A DNA stretch of 64,000 nt from Fennellomyces sp. T-0311. Taxonomy: Eukaryota > Mucoromycota > Mucoromycetes > Mucorales > Lichtheimiaceae. Location of the stretch: assembly GCA_025266875.1 (NCBI GenBank), contig JALLLT010000004.1:248001-312000 (forward strand). Direction: 5' to 3'. This document shows positions 21,564-32,097 of this stretch, one piece after another. The notes under the pieces are model-generated. The model saw only the letters and a list, made by a program, of their open reading frames with translations. It did no database searches and was not told the DNA's origin. Numbering within the stretch: the stretch's first letter is position 1; every line of letters starts with the position of its first letter. The translations under genes were made by a program, and so were the position numbers.

Positions 21564-24500
21564 TTACATGATGGGGTAGGCGACAAAATTTGTCTGGACA
21601 GAAGTATTCACAGTATCCCATCGTTTCAGTTCTAATTCATGCCTCATATTACGCAATTCGTTCTCAACTTGACGACGTTTTTCCATTTCTTTTTCAAGCG
21701 CTTGTTCATGTTCAGCCTTGACCGTTGCCATCAACTGTCGGAACTCCTTTCGCAGAGTCATAGTTTGACCGTCTTTGCCGATGCCATCCTTGACCTTGTA
21801 ATCCGCAAGTTGTTTATCCAACAATTGCTTGTCACGCATCAACGTCTGAACCTGTTGCTCATACTTCTTTCGTTCGTGATTGAAATCGGCAATGTTGCGC
21901 GTAAGCTTGTCGTATTCCTTAAAAATAGCACCCAATTCTGCTTCCACACTGGCGGATTGTAACATTAACGCAGCTTCTCTACGAGTGTATTCCTCTTGCG
22001 CATGTCCAAACGCTTCATGAAGCTGGGCCAATTCTTTTTCCGCGTCGCTGGTTGGTCGTTCAAGGATTTTGGTTACCATGGTTTCCAGGGATGTTGCTGA
22101 TGTAGCAGCTAATGCTTGAGTCACTTGATCGTTCAGCTTGTTGAGACGATCCAGCGCCTCGGCTTCCCGTTGCTTCGTGAACTTTAACTCTTTTTCCATG
22201 ATTTGCTTATCCTTTTCGAGATTCAAAAGTTCAACAGTGTCTTGTCGCGGTTCTTCGATCTTTAGTGTCGCGATTTCGAGTTGTTGGACCTTTTGGGCAA
22301 GTTCCTTTTCTCGCTTGTTGGCTTGCAACAATGATTGGTTGAGATCTTGAATCTGTTGAACTTGCTCGTAATTACTGTTCTTTTGTTGATCCAACTGTCT
22401 GTGCAATTCTTCCTGACGTTGCCGAGATTCTTCCTCAAAATGTCGTTTTGCTTGTTCTAACGACTTACGAGCTTCGATTTCGCGTTCCAGTTGCTGCTCA
22501 AGCTTTTTTATCGATGGATCTGGTTGTTTCGATTGATATTCCCACTCTTTTCGTTGTCTCGCAAATTCTGCGGACTGAGCATCGAGCCGATGTTGCATAT
22601 CCGCTTCTCGTTTCCGTAACCGCGCTACCTCATTCTCCAAATCGTCGGTCTTGTTGGTAGGTGCGTTCTTTTCAACAATAGACCCTTCGGTCGATAATTG
22701 TCGCTCAATAATATCCAAAAGAGCATGCGCTTGCTGATGATCATCGAAACTGGTCATACTTGTCCGAACAGACGCAAGGAACATGGAGTCATCCGAAAGA
22801 TTACCGTCATCACTGAGATTTTCCATATGGAGCTTTGGTGTGAATTCGTGTGTAGGTGCATGAATTGAACACTTTTTGGCCAAGTTTTCCAATCGTAGAA
22901 CCACGTCCGGATAATCTTCGCGACGCTTTTTTGATCCTGTCGGTACCATGGCTGATGAGCTCACATCGCCACTGAACGTCACAGCCAATGTTCCAGCAAT
23001 ATGATGCAAGTACTTTTCTTGAGACTCGCAAGCATGAGAGAACGTATAATATAGTTCTTGAGTCAGCTGGTCAATGTTGCTTGTCCTCGTTTGTAAATCA
23101 ATCACAAGTGATCGACTTTCGTTGTCGACTGCAAGTTTGAGCATGGATGTGTATGTTCGTTGTATATGCGTTTCCAAAAGTACTCGGTCACGAATAGTAT
23201 CAATGCTTGATTTTGCCTTGGTGTATCGCTAATTTCCAGGTTAGTAAAATGTACTTTTTCTTCCCTGATAGTTACAGATAACATACTTTGCGCCATTTTT
23301 CAGCATCGAGAATGGATAGTGTTGGAAAATCGATTGCAGCAAGTACAGCGTGTGGCACAGCGAGCTGACGTCCAATTTTCACTGAATCGATTGTCGTGTT
23401 GGCATTGGGTTCAACGACAGGAAGCGAGCTTTCATGGGCGTATTGGCTCCACGGCAACTCGATACCAAAAGCTGTGATACGTTTTGACGTTGTTTTCGTG
23501 CTCACAGTGGTTGCTGTTGTTTCCTCTGGATGGTCGTCATAGTTACTGCTTGTATCGCTATCTGTGTCGCTGAAACTATGGATACTCGATATACTGAGCT
23601 GCGTGCTCTCGCTTGCAGGGCGTAGTGAATCGAGCATTGCATCCACCGTTAATGTATCGTTTCTGATGATGGCGAGCGGTTTATCGTCATCATCAACTGC
23701 TGATTTCGTCATGGCAGGTATTTCTGGAAGTATTGGTTTGTCACTAACATTACGACTTCGTGGAACCGTGGATGGACTTTTCGTGACGCGGTTAACGATG
23801 CTTTTTGCCTCTTGAACAATTGTTTCATTGGTGTTCTTGGACGGATTAGGCTGCAGCGGGTGAACAGGAATATCGATTTTCAGTTTTGATGGTGTTTCGG
23901 ATGCAGCTTCCTTTAGAGATTTCAAGGAGCTCTTGGTGGATAAGGTTCCCACTGAAATGATTGTGTCTGAGCTTTTCTCGGCAGCGGTAGTGAATGCATT
24001 GTTTTTCTTGGCTATGCTGCTTGGCATAATCAAAGCTTCAGTGGTCGTTTTCTTTGTTGTGGTCGGGGCGAATCGTTGACGCATTTTTTCCAACGGACTT
24101 TCTTGTGGTGCATCTTTGGATGCCTTTGGTAACATTGTTTTGCTGACACTCGAAGACGGGTTTACGGAATCTATTGACTTGTTGGTGCTGACAGGCGGTT
24201 TTACAGTATCAAAGGTTTTGCTGACACTAGTGGATGGTTTTACGGAGTCGAGTGTTTTGCTGGCAGTGGTAGACGGTTTCACGAGATCGGGTGTTTTGTT
24301 AATAGTAGTGGATGGTTTCCCAGTATCGAGCGTTCTGTTGATAGCTGTTGAAGTCTTCGCTGTGTCGAGAATCTTGCTGGTACTTGTAGCAGGCTTCGCA
24401 GCATCCAGTGCTTTACTGGTACTCGTAACAGGGTTTACTATATCGTTGGACTTGCTGACAGTGGCAGATGGCTTGGTGGTATCCAACAGCTTGCTGGTAC

Positions 24501-24924
24501 TTGTTACAGGCTTCACTTCCTCAACTGGTTTACTTTCAACATTTGCTGGTGTGGGAATAGATGAGCTATCCTTTTCAAGCGTGTATTTGCTCGTGATATT
24601 TTCGACTGCCGCCTTTGGTTCGACCTTTTTCGTAACGGGTTGTTTCATCATCTTGGCCTTCCATGGATTAGACGAGACGGTGCTGGACGAAGCCATCTTT
24701 TGAATCGACGCACGGACATGTTTCCGGGTCTCTGAAGGCGCTGCAGGCTTTGGCAATTTTGACGTTAAAGGCTGTGTCACGGCACTCTTATTAATTTTTG
24801 CCAAAGGAGGTTTCGCGTCTTTTTGTTCTTGGTTACGATTTGCAAAAAAGGGATTGTCTTTGAGCTTATAATTTATGGCATGTTTGTTGCCACCATTATT
24901 CGTTGCTGTGGTCTTTGTTGTCAT
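21564..24924 (-). CDS. Large coiled-coil protein with 13-residue repeats
   Basis: 1,100 residues from two exons (24924-23287 and 23228-21564); the 58-base intron has a GTATGT donor and AATTAG acceptor and preserves frame. The start at 24924 (MTTKTTATNNGG) is chosen because the upstream in-frame sequence has no ATG. The N-terminal 550 residues are low-complexity, Ser/Thr/Lys/Pro-rich. They include about nine imperfect 13-residue repeats (approximate pattern P-S-T-x-x-x-K-x-x-D-x-x-K) at roughly residues 135-265. A short conserved-looking segment (KIGRQLAVPHAVLAAIDFP) precedes the intron. The second half is mostly long coiled coil rich in Glu/Gln/Lys (about residues 725-1090). This architecture suits a cytoskeletal, spindle-pole or polarity scaffold, but I recognise no specific family. 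Confidence 0.75.
24150..24535 (-). repeat. Degenerate 39-base tandem repeats within the coiled-coil gene
   Basis: About nine copies of a 39-base unit encode the 13-residue repeat region. Copies differ by several bases each but keep codon frame and the periodic Lys, Asp and Pro positions. Confidence 0.65.
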
Positions 24925-25376
24925 GGTCAGCAAAAGCAGCACACATTATGCAAACAATGACACCTTACGGAACTCATTCTTCATGACTTGGTTAATGAAT
25001 GGAATGGGAAGAAAGAAAAAGGAGAGCGGTGGAAAGAGTAAATAGTAAAAGTAAGGAGGAAAAAGAAAACCAATCTTTTTTTTCCTTAAACCTGAGCAGT
25101 TTCCATTGAATTGCTCTATCGTTTGCGCTTACTATGGAAACCACAGTTTGCCATTTTAGGTTTCAAAACATATGGCGTGTTCTTGTTCTGTGTTTTTTGG
25201 GGGCTACAATGAGCAATCGAGAGGCCAATAAACAGGGTTTCATGACGTTCAGCCCCCATTCATCTAGACGCACTGTCCATCTCTCTATTTTTTTTGGCCA
25301 TTTTATGGAATTACACACTTCTTTCAATTGGATCTTTCAAACACATCTTTATTTTACACGTGCTGACAGGAGCATT
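24925..25376. other. Intergenic between coiled-coil gene and INTS9
   Basis: Promoter side of the coiled-coil gene, with a purine-rich tract on the plus strand (about 25005-25075) that reads as a pyrimidine tract upstream of its start. The 3' flank of INTS9 lies at the right. A 102-codon plus-strand ORF (25134-25442) overlaps the INTS9 end and has no support. Confidence 0.4.
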
Positions 25377-27435
25377 TTACTCCGATGGTTTGGGGGTATA
25401 TATCATTTTAGGATCGAGCAAATACTCGTCCGATGGCTCTGACACCGGCTTCAACTCGTAATTGTTGTTGTACATCACCAAGGATCCAGTGACGGGTGTG
25501 ATTGCATAGTACACGCCATCCTTTTGCTCGATGGTGGGTGTTAATCGTGCAGCCAGCTTAAAAGGAGAGAGTGGGATGGGTTTAGGAGGATGGACGCACA
25601 CACTTTATATATATAGCTTACTTCTTCCGAGATAACAATGGTTGCCAATTTATTACCGAATTCAACGGTGACCGATTCTCCTGGATTGAACGTATGGACC
25701 TTGGTGGCTCTTGGATGCTCACTTTCCCACCTCTCCCTAAAACGGTCAGATCCCAACATGTCGGGGATGATGATATGTGCTGGAGGTGTTAATCGACATG
25801 CTGTGCCAAGTATCGATCCAACGTCCCACAGGGAGACGCGTGTGTTGATGACCATTGGCATTATTTTCATCCTGGATAAAGGTAGATCCTGCGACGCCAT
25901 TGTCTCGGGATCTAATCCAGTATTAATTAATCTGCATCGACTTGACTTATCGCTTGTACCTGTGATGATGCAAATATTCCGCTGATCAGAGGCCCAATGT
26001 TCCAACGCTGAAACAACCGGTCCCTTGCGTAAGCAGGTGTGATCGCCCGTGAATAAAACGCACGGTTCCTTGATATCACTTGCATCCTGCAACGAATCGT
26101 ACGCAAATAACTGTCTGTTCTCTTGCAATTGACCGTGTTCCAATGGCTTCTGTGCCGTGTTCACAATATCTTGATGTCCTGCCGTCATCCTGAATTTCAC
26201 TTTTTTAATTTATAGTCGATTTTGTTGCGTGTAACATTTACCATTCGCCGAGAATATTCGCGTATTCGAGACTACGACGCGCGATGGGACTCACGACATA
26301 GAAAGGGATTGACATTTGGAGGGCTTTCAGGTGATTTGCCAGGTCGCCAATAAGGTCAAATATGTTGCCCATCATGGATATTGGAAAGAGCACGTTTTTC
26401 TGACTTTGCAATGTCATTGCTTTTTGCATCCATACAAAGTTAGCGTGGTCAAGTCTCACTTAATATAAATTTTACCTGAATGGCCTAGTATTTTCTTGCG
26501 CATAGCTTCCGTATCATTGCTGTCATCGGCGCGTAAATCACTAGCAATGACGACATCGGCATTATCCATAATGGTCATGTCAAACAGCTGAGGATGGCGG
26601 TTCGGCACGATGCTGGAGGTGGACATGAGCACTACTTTTCGATCTGCTGCTTCCAGACACCAATTGGCGGATCCCAACGAGTATCCCGAACTGTAAGGAA
26701 CAATATTGGTCGTTTCGTATAGAGACTAAAAGTAACCGTATCAGTTTTGAGAACATTGGGAGAACGTTCTCTTCTCTTTACCAAATGCTCATTGAATCGA
26801 ACAGGTTTGATTTTCTGAATGCACAGTTTGATATCTCGAAGCGAATAGAGCGATCGCCATTGTTCATCGTACTGTGTATTCATGCTACCGACTTGGGAGA
26901 AATGGATGGCAGATTCGGGAGGAATAAACGAGCCTTGTCGACCATGATAGGCGACCAATTCTTCCATGCGCTGCCTTAGTAACTCAATTTTAGAGACCCG
27001 TGGAAAGAGTTTTTATGTAATGCACTACCTAGCGAATTCAATGGTAGGCTCGGTAGCAATGATTTTGCCCTTGTAACCCATATACTCGGTCAAAAACGGC
27101 AAACCAAGCATCATTTCAGTGTTGGCAATGAGAACGACATCAACCTGGTTCAAATCAACCAAACTAAAGTCGACTGTACGAAAAACACAGCCATCATCGC
27201 AACGGTCCAACAGTGTCCCATCTTGACTACTTTTCGTATTGTTGACAAGTCGCGACAAGATGCTATCCAGTTGGTTGAAACTATTCTCAGCAAACGTGGG
27301 TTGATCGTCAATGCCAGTTAGTTTGCTGAGTGCTTTGATATCCAAAGGACAGTTGAAAAGTATCGTGTTTCCTTCGAATTCAATGAGAAACGTGGTGGGT
27401 CGAGCCCCAGGACGATCCAAGCATTCGATTCTCAT
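25377..27435 (-). CDS. INTS9: Integrator complex subunit 9 homologue
   Basis: Metallo-beta-lactamase/beta-CASP protein of the INTS9 (RC-74) type, the inactive partner of the INTS11 endonuclease in snRNA and mRNA 3'-end cleavage. Six exons (27435-27029, 26974-26782, 26725-26476, 26419-26242, 26189-25622, 25556-25377) give 591 residues, near the family norm of about 650. The start at 27435 (MRIECLDRP) matches the known N-terminus; a further upstream in-frame ORF lacks an ATG. Family landmarks are LPFLTEYMGYKGKIIATEPT, MEELV, SSGYSLGSANW, IPFYVVSPIARRSLEYAN, EPCVLFTGDH and the C-terminal beta-rich tail. The HxHxDH zinc motif of active enzymes is replaced (NTEMMLGLPF), as expected for INTS9. Divergent from NOP10 across 135 bases. 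Confidence 0.87.
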
Positions 27436-27570
27436 TCTTTCATGTAAAGAACCTGTGTGTTGGAAACGTGGAGTGGCTGGACTTAGCGGAAAGCGCGTCA
27501 CGAAAGCTTGGTATACCTTTTTCAACCTGGCTTCTTCCGCCACTTTTTTTCAAAAACTAGTATAGCCAAA
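27436..27570. promoter_or_regulatory. Bidirectional promoter of INTS9 and NOP10
   Basis: 135 bases separate the two divergent start codons. An INTS9-frame ORF runs through most of it, but its start would be a GTG and the conserved protein begins at 27435, so I read this as shared promoter and leader. Confidence 0.6.
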
Positions 27571-27826
27571 ATGTATTTAATGTACTACTTGAGTCCCAAG
27601 GGCGAGCGTGTCTATACGCTCAAGGTATGGTTTCTGGGTAGCAAGGGTATACTGGAATGGAGGTTCTGATTCAAGCACTTTAAAGAAAACCGATCCCACC
27701 GGTGCACCAACCAAGTCTGCGCATCCGGCCCGATTCTCGCCCGATGACAAGTTCTCGCGCCAGAGAATCACAATCAAGAAGAGATACAAGGTCTTGTTGA
27801 CCCAAACTCCTGCTCGTCCTCTGTAA
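27571..27826 (+). CDS. NOP10: H/ACA snoRNP protein Nop10
   Basis: 64-residue component of box H/ACA ribonucleoproteins, which guide rRNA pseudouridylation. Exons 27571-27624 and 27686-27826 are joined by a GTATGG...AAAG intron. The protein starts [19 protein letters not shown] and carries the highly conserved [17 protein letters not shown] segment followed by [12 protein letters not shown], with length matching Nop10 proteins in general. It partners with the Cbf5 pseudouridine synthase, which is not in this window. Assignment is strong because almost every residue fits the conserved Nop10 pattern. Confidence 0.95.
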
Positions 27827-28090
27827 ACATGCATTTCTTTACTATATTCACAGCATCATTCTGTAAACATCCGTTTTTACTTTTGTACACACACAAAGCT
27901 TAGCTCTCATATCTTTTATAAAAGGGGAATTCATATATTCAACAGACATATATTTTGGGCACTGCTCCTATTGCTATAACCATGGCAACAACTTCTCTTT
28001 CATCGCTTTGACAGCTTTACCGAAAAAACTCTATTTTTTTAAACTACACCTTTGTTTTCCCAAGTTCAAGAAACTCCGGAAAGAAGATCG

Positions 28091-29077
28091 ATGGCGAATT
28101 CCAAGTACGAGTACGTTCGTCATTTCGAAACGACAGATAACTTACTGCCAAACACTTGGCTTGTTGTCCGTATCGATGGCCGAGGATTCCATCGGTGAGC
28201 GCACTTTTTTTTTTCTTTCAAAAACGGCCGACTAACTGATTCCAGGTTTTCTCAAGAACATGAGTTTGCCAAACCAAACGACAGACGTGCGATTGATCTC
28301 ATGAATCGTTGTGCCATTGAAGTAATGAGAGACGTCAAAGATATCAGAATGGCGTATGGACAAAGTGATGAATACAGGTATACCGCTTTTATGATTTGAT
28401 TCGATGTGATGCTAACTCAAAAAAGCTTTATATTGCCAAAGTCAAGCAACTTGTATTCGAGACGAGCAAGCAAGATTTCATCCACCATCGTAAGCTTATT
28501 TGCTGCCAATTACGCGATGCGTTGGCGCGAGTATTTCCCTACTGTCGAGTTACGCTATCCTCCATGTTTCGATTCCCGTGTCGTCTGCTATCCATGCGAC
28601 CAGAACTTTCGCGATTACCTCAGCTGGCGACAAGCCGATTGCCACATTAATAACCTGTACAATACTACGTTTTGGGCCATTGTTCACGCTGGAAAGACCG
28701 AGACCGCAGCAGAAGAGGAATTGCGGGTAGGATTGTGAAACAGAGACGGATTGGAACAAAAGTGACTCATGATGCATACTATCAGGGGACGTTCTCCAAG
28801 GATAAGCATGAAATTTTGTTCTCAAAGCACAATATCAATTACAACAAAATAGAGCCCATTTACAAAAAGGGATCTGTAATTATTCGTCAAAAGGTACGGG
28901 CATCATCAAAGCTGATTCGATGTTTTCAACTGACAATGGTTCTGTTAGACCAACGTAACCTCAATCTCGCCAAACACAGGCCAGCCCGTCGAACGGCTGA
29001 AACTCGTGCCCACAGCGTTGCATGTAGATATCATTGGTCAAGCATTTTGGGATGAGCATCCGGAACTGCTCAAGTAA
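28091..29077 (+). CDS. THG1: tRNA(His) guanylyltransferase
   Basis: Adds the G-1 nucleotide to the 5' end of tRNA-His, which is needed for histidylation. Five exons (28091-28194, 28246-28377, 28426-28726, 28786-28893, 28949-29077) give 257 residues. Family motifs are the [12 protein letters not shown] metal-binding loop, YGQSDEYSFIL active-site segment, a long helix with AANYAMRW, the CHINNLYNT motif, and [12 protein letters not shown]. The start ([10 protein letters not shown]) matches the usual N-terminus. Length is typical for the fungal enzyme. The gene follows NOP10 in the same orientation after about 260 bases, and its stop lies 14 bases from the stop of the convergent P450. Confidence 0.93.
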
Positions 29078-29091
29078 AAAAAAAAGTTTAT

Positions 29092-30813
29092 TTACACACG
29101 TTTCTTAAAATATACCCAAACGCCATCCCTAGGCTTTGTCGTAAGCACGATTTTTGTATTGATCTCGTTGCCTGGCTTGAGTGACATCGAATACTGATTC
29201 ACAGTACACGCAATCACCGTCCGAAGCTCCAGAATAGCCAAGTTCTTGCCCAAGCAAGAGTGCTGTCCCAATGTAAATGATAGATCCGGGAAATTATACT
29301 GGTGATCCGCATCCACCACGATATCGTTGGACGGTCCACTGCCTCCCAAACGATCGAATCCATCATCCCCATCACCAACAGGCTTGAGCCAACGCGTTGG
29401 ATCAAACTTTTCTGGATTGGGAAACATCTTGGGATTCATTTGAAGTCCTCGCAGATTGCACCAGATTTCCGCGCCACCAGGGACGACTGTACCATCGACG
29501 GGAGTATCGTGGTTGACATGGACAGGGATAAAGGCGACGGCAGGATATTTGCGCATGGTTTCGCGGTATACGGCCGTCACCAATGGCATCCGTGCCAACT
29601 TGTCAGCTGTGATGGTTGCTGGATCCACGGGCGGTGGCCCAAGAACACTGCGAACTTGTTTCAATAGCTCTTCTTGGATTTCGGGATGTCGAGCCAGCTC
29701 AGAAAAGCAAAAGGATAAGGTGTGCGCGGTCGTGTCGTACCCGGCAAATGTGAGGGACAAAAAGTCATTGATCAGATCAAATCGTGTCGGGTCATTGTAC
29801 TGGCCACTGGCAAAGGCTGCTGCTGCAACGGAATTGAATGCCCCTTGTTCCTTGTGGTCGGCAAGTGCACGGTCCAATGAATCATTGATGAATTCCTTGA
29901 GTACTTTGCGAGGTTGGGAATATCGTCGTTGTGCCCAACCAGTTTGGTTAAGTCCAAATGGCAACCATGCTTCCGGAGCCATGAATCCCATTCCAAGTTG
30001 AGCGTGCTCATTCTGTATTAAAGCTGTTAGTTGGCTCTGACTAAACCAGTGCCAAGTGTTATAGTACCTTGAGGTTACGACGCCCACCAACAATGTGGTA
30101 ATTCAAGTCACTTCGACCATACAGATAAAAGTTGATAACGTCCATGGTCAAATCAGTAAACACTTCATCGACTTCCAAAGCTTCATTCCGGTCCGCATAT
30201 TTTCCAAATTGATCCAACAATTGTTTGGCTCGGCTAGCAACATAGGGTAACAAGTTAGGCACCAGTTGACGTGGTTGAAACGGTGGCAACAATACATGAC
30301 GACGCCAGCGCCAATCCTAAATTGTGCTTTTATCAGCTTCCATCGCCCAAGTGGGAGTAATATATGCGTCCGTACTTCACCAACAGCATTGTTAATGCTT
30401 GGGCCACCAAATACTAGATTCTGGATTCGTCGAATAAAGTCACCGCGTTGAACATTGGAAGGAGCACCACGTAATCCTTTTCGTTTGGCTTGACCATCGA
30501 TAAGCACGTCTTTGATTCCTTGCAATGTATTGACGAGAACAAGCGGTGTGCCCATAACTGACCATACCACACTGATGGGTGTCTGTCGAGAATCTTGACC
30601 CACTTTGATCAGGAATTCCGAAAGCTTATCCTCGGTATCACTTGGAGGATGCACCAGTCCAAAGTTTGCGAGCCAAAAGTTGTTGGTTTCGGCCAAAGGC
30701 GCGTGTGCCAATACAGAACTGTAACGCCGATATAAGTATCGCAAAACAAGGATTACGGCAAGAGCAGCTGGAATTCCGGTCGCCATTACTTCAGGACTAG
30801 CATTCAGTAGCAT
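29092..30813 (-). CDS. Cytochrome P450 monooxygenase
   Basis: Microsomal-type P450 of 535 residues. Exons 30813-30376, 30316-30068 and 30012-29092 join in frame. An N-terminal hydrophobic anchor (residues about 12-26) ends in RYLYRRY. The I-helix motif AGYDTTAHTLSF, the ExxR helix (YRETMRKYP), a PERF-region variant (FPNPEKFDPTRWL) and the heme loop FTLGQHSCLG with its Cys ligand are in order. The heme loop has His where Arg is usual and Thr after Phe, which is less common but tolerated in the family. Substrate and CYP family number cannot be read from sequence alone. Convergent with THG1. Confidence 0.9.
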
Positions 30814-31611
30814 TGCTTCTTTTTACTGCACCTTTACTGTTCTTTTTTCGTAAAGTATATATATATATGTGTGTTTTTTTTTGTCAAAGTTCAACCACGT
30901 TCATGCAAAAGGGTTTAATGTCCGTTCCCATTGAGCTTATGAGCCAATCATATGCATCGGTGCATAATAGCCAATGGATATGTCAATGGCAATATCATTA
31001 GGAGAAGAATTTCGTTGTTACTTGTTTCCATCGTTCGGAAACTGGCCATATATAGTTGCCGTATGCATTATTCCTCTAAGCTCATGGTCGTGCATGGAGA
31101 CATTAGAATTTTTAATACATACGCAGGTTCACCACTTGTACTTTATCGGAATTGTAAGGCAACCTTTTACATTTATATACTGTCGGCATTTCCAAAACTC
31201 CTCTACAACAACTAAGACCAAGTACAGAATTTTATGTTACTATGGAATTACGCTGATGGTAAATCCCACATTGGAAAGGAAAATAGGCGGCTATGAGAAC
31301 AGGCCGCCGCTTGCTGTCAAAAGATTCTCATGATGATATGTATGATTGAACCGAGAACGATCCTCCTTTGGGCAAAAGGAATATGCAAGTTACGCCTGAG
31401 ATCATTGTGTATACCCAAAAACATAAGCATTCGAAAAACACTGGACATATTCTAGATATGATGCCATATCTTAAAGTGGCGGGACAGGATAATAAGAAGA
31501 TCAATAACTATCATCGGGAAAATATACAATACCTATAATATTTCATTCCAATGTGAAAAAAATTCCTACGCAACTCTTTTTTTTGCTCTTTATCCTCTTC
31601 TTTTCACCATC
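30814..31611. other. Intergenic between P450 and secreted protein gene
   Basis: Includes the T-rich P450 5' flank with an (AT)n run near 30857-30868. A 119-codon ORF (30974-31333) has no recognisable character. A TTTTTTTTGCTCTTTATCCTCTTC leader precedes the start at 31612. Confidence 0.4.
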
Positions 31612-32097
31612 ATGGTCCAACTGATTCCTCTCCTAACGACTCTTTGTACGATCCCTTTTCTTGTTGCACAAGCGGCACCCACCGAGATTACAAATTTGAT
31701 CCATGCGCAAAGTTTTTCAGAATTGAAAGACTACGTGCCAATGCAAAGACTTGGACAAGATGGATTACCAGTAGATAGTGGAGTATCAGCAGCAGCAGCA
31801 TCTATGCCGTTCCGACCCATTATGGTTGTTCCATTACCATCGTCGGTATCACAAGTTCGTCCGGTTAAAATGGGGGCGAAAGATGATTTGCGCTTAAACA
31901 AATATCGAAACTTTGTCGTTGGAATGGACGATCAAGGTCAATTCCAGACTGTTCAATTACCAGCTACTTCGGCTTTGGCTCCAGCACCCACTCCCTTGGC
32001 AAATAGTAAAAATTTGGTTGGTATGGAAGATAATGGTGCTGTTCAAACTTTGGCACTACCATTGACAACTGCTGCGCCCACTCCAAGTGTGATGTGA
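31612..32097 (+). CDS. Small secreted protein with two ~30-residue repeats
   Basis: 161 residues, single exon. The N-terminus has a clear signal peptide (PLLTTLCTIPFLVAQA, cleavage near A-A-P). The mature part has no Cys, is Ala/Pro/Val-rich and contains two imperfect repeats near the C-terminus: RNFVVGMDDQGQFQTVQLP, then KNLVGMEDNGAVQTLALPL, each followed by a T/A/P-rich spacer. It is a likely wall-associated or extracellular protein. I recognise no family, and function is unknown. Confidence 0.7.
   Translation: MVQLIPLLTTLCTIPFLVAQAAPTEITNLIHAQSFSELKDYVPMQRLGQDGLPVDSGVSAAAASMPFRPIMVVPLPSSVSQVRPVKMGAKDDLRLNKYRNFVVGMDDQGQFQTVQLPATSALAPAPTPLANSKNLVGMEDNGAVQTLALPLTTAAPTPSVM

Noticed and set aside
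27436..27543. In-frame upstream extension of INTS9
   Set aside because: No ATG; it would begin with GTG next to an upstream stop. The conserved INTS9 N-terminus begins at the Met at 27435, and the segment is the shared promoter with NOP10.
30974..31333. 119-codon plus-strand ORF upstream of the secreted protein
   Set aside because: Composition is random-like, no family, no leader or splice support.
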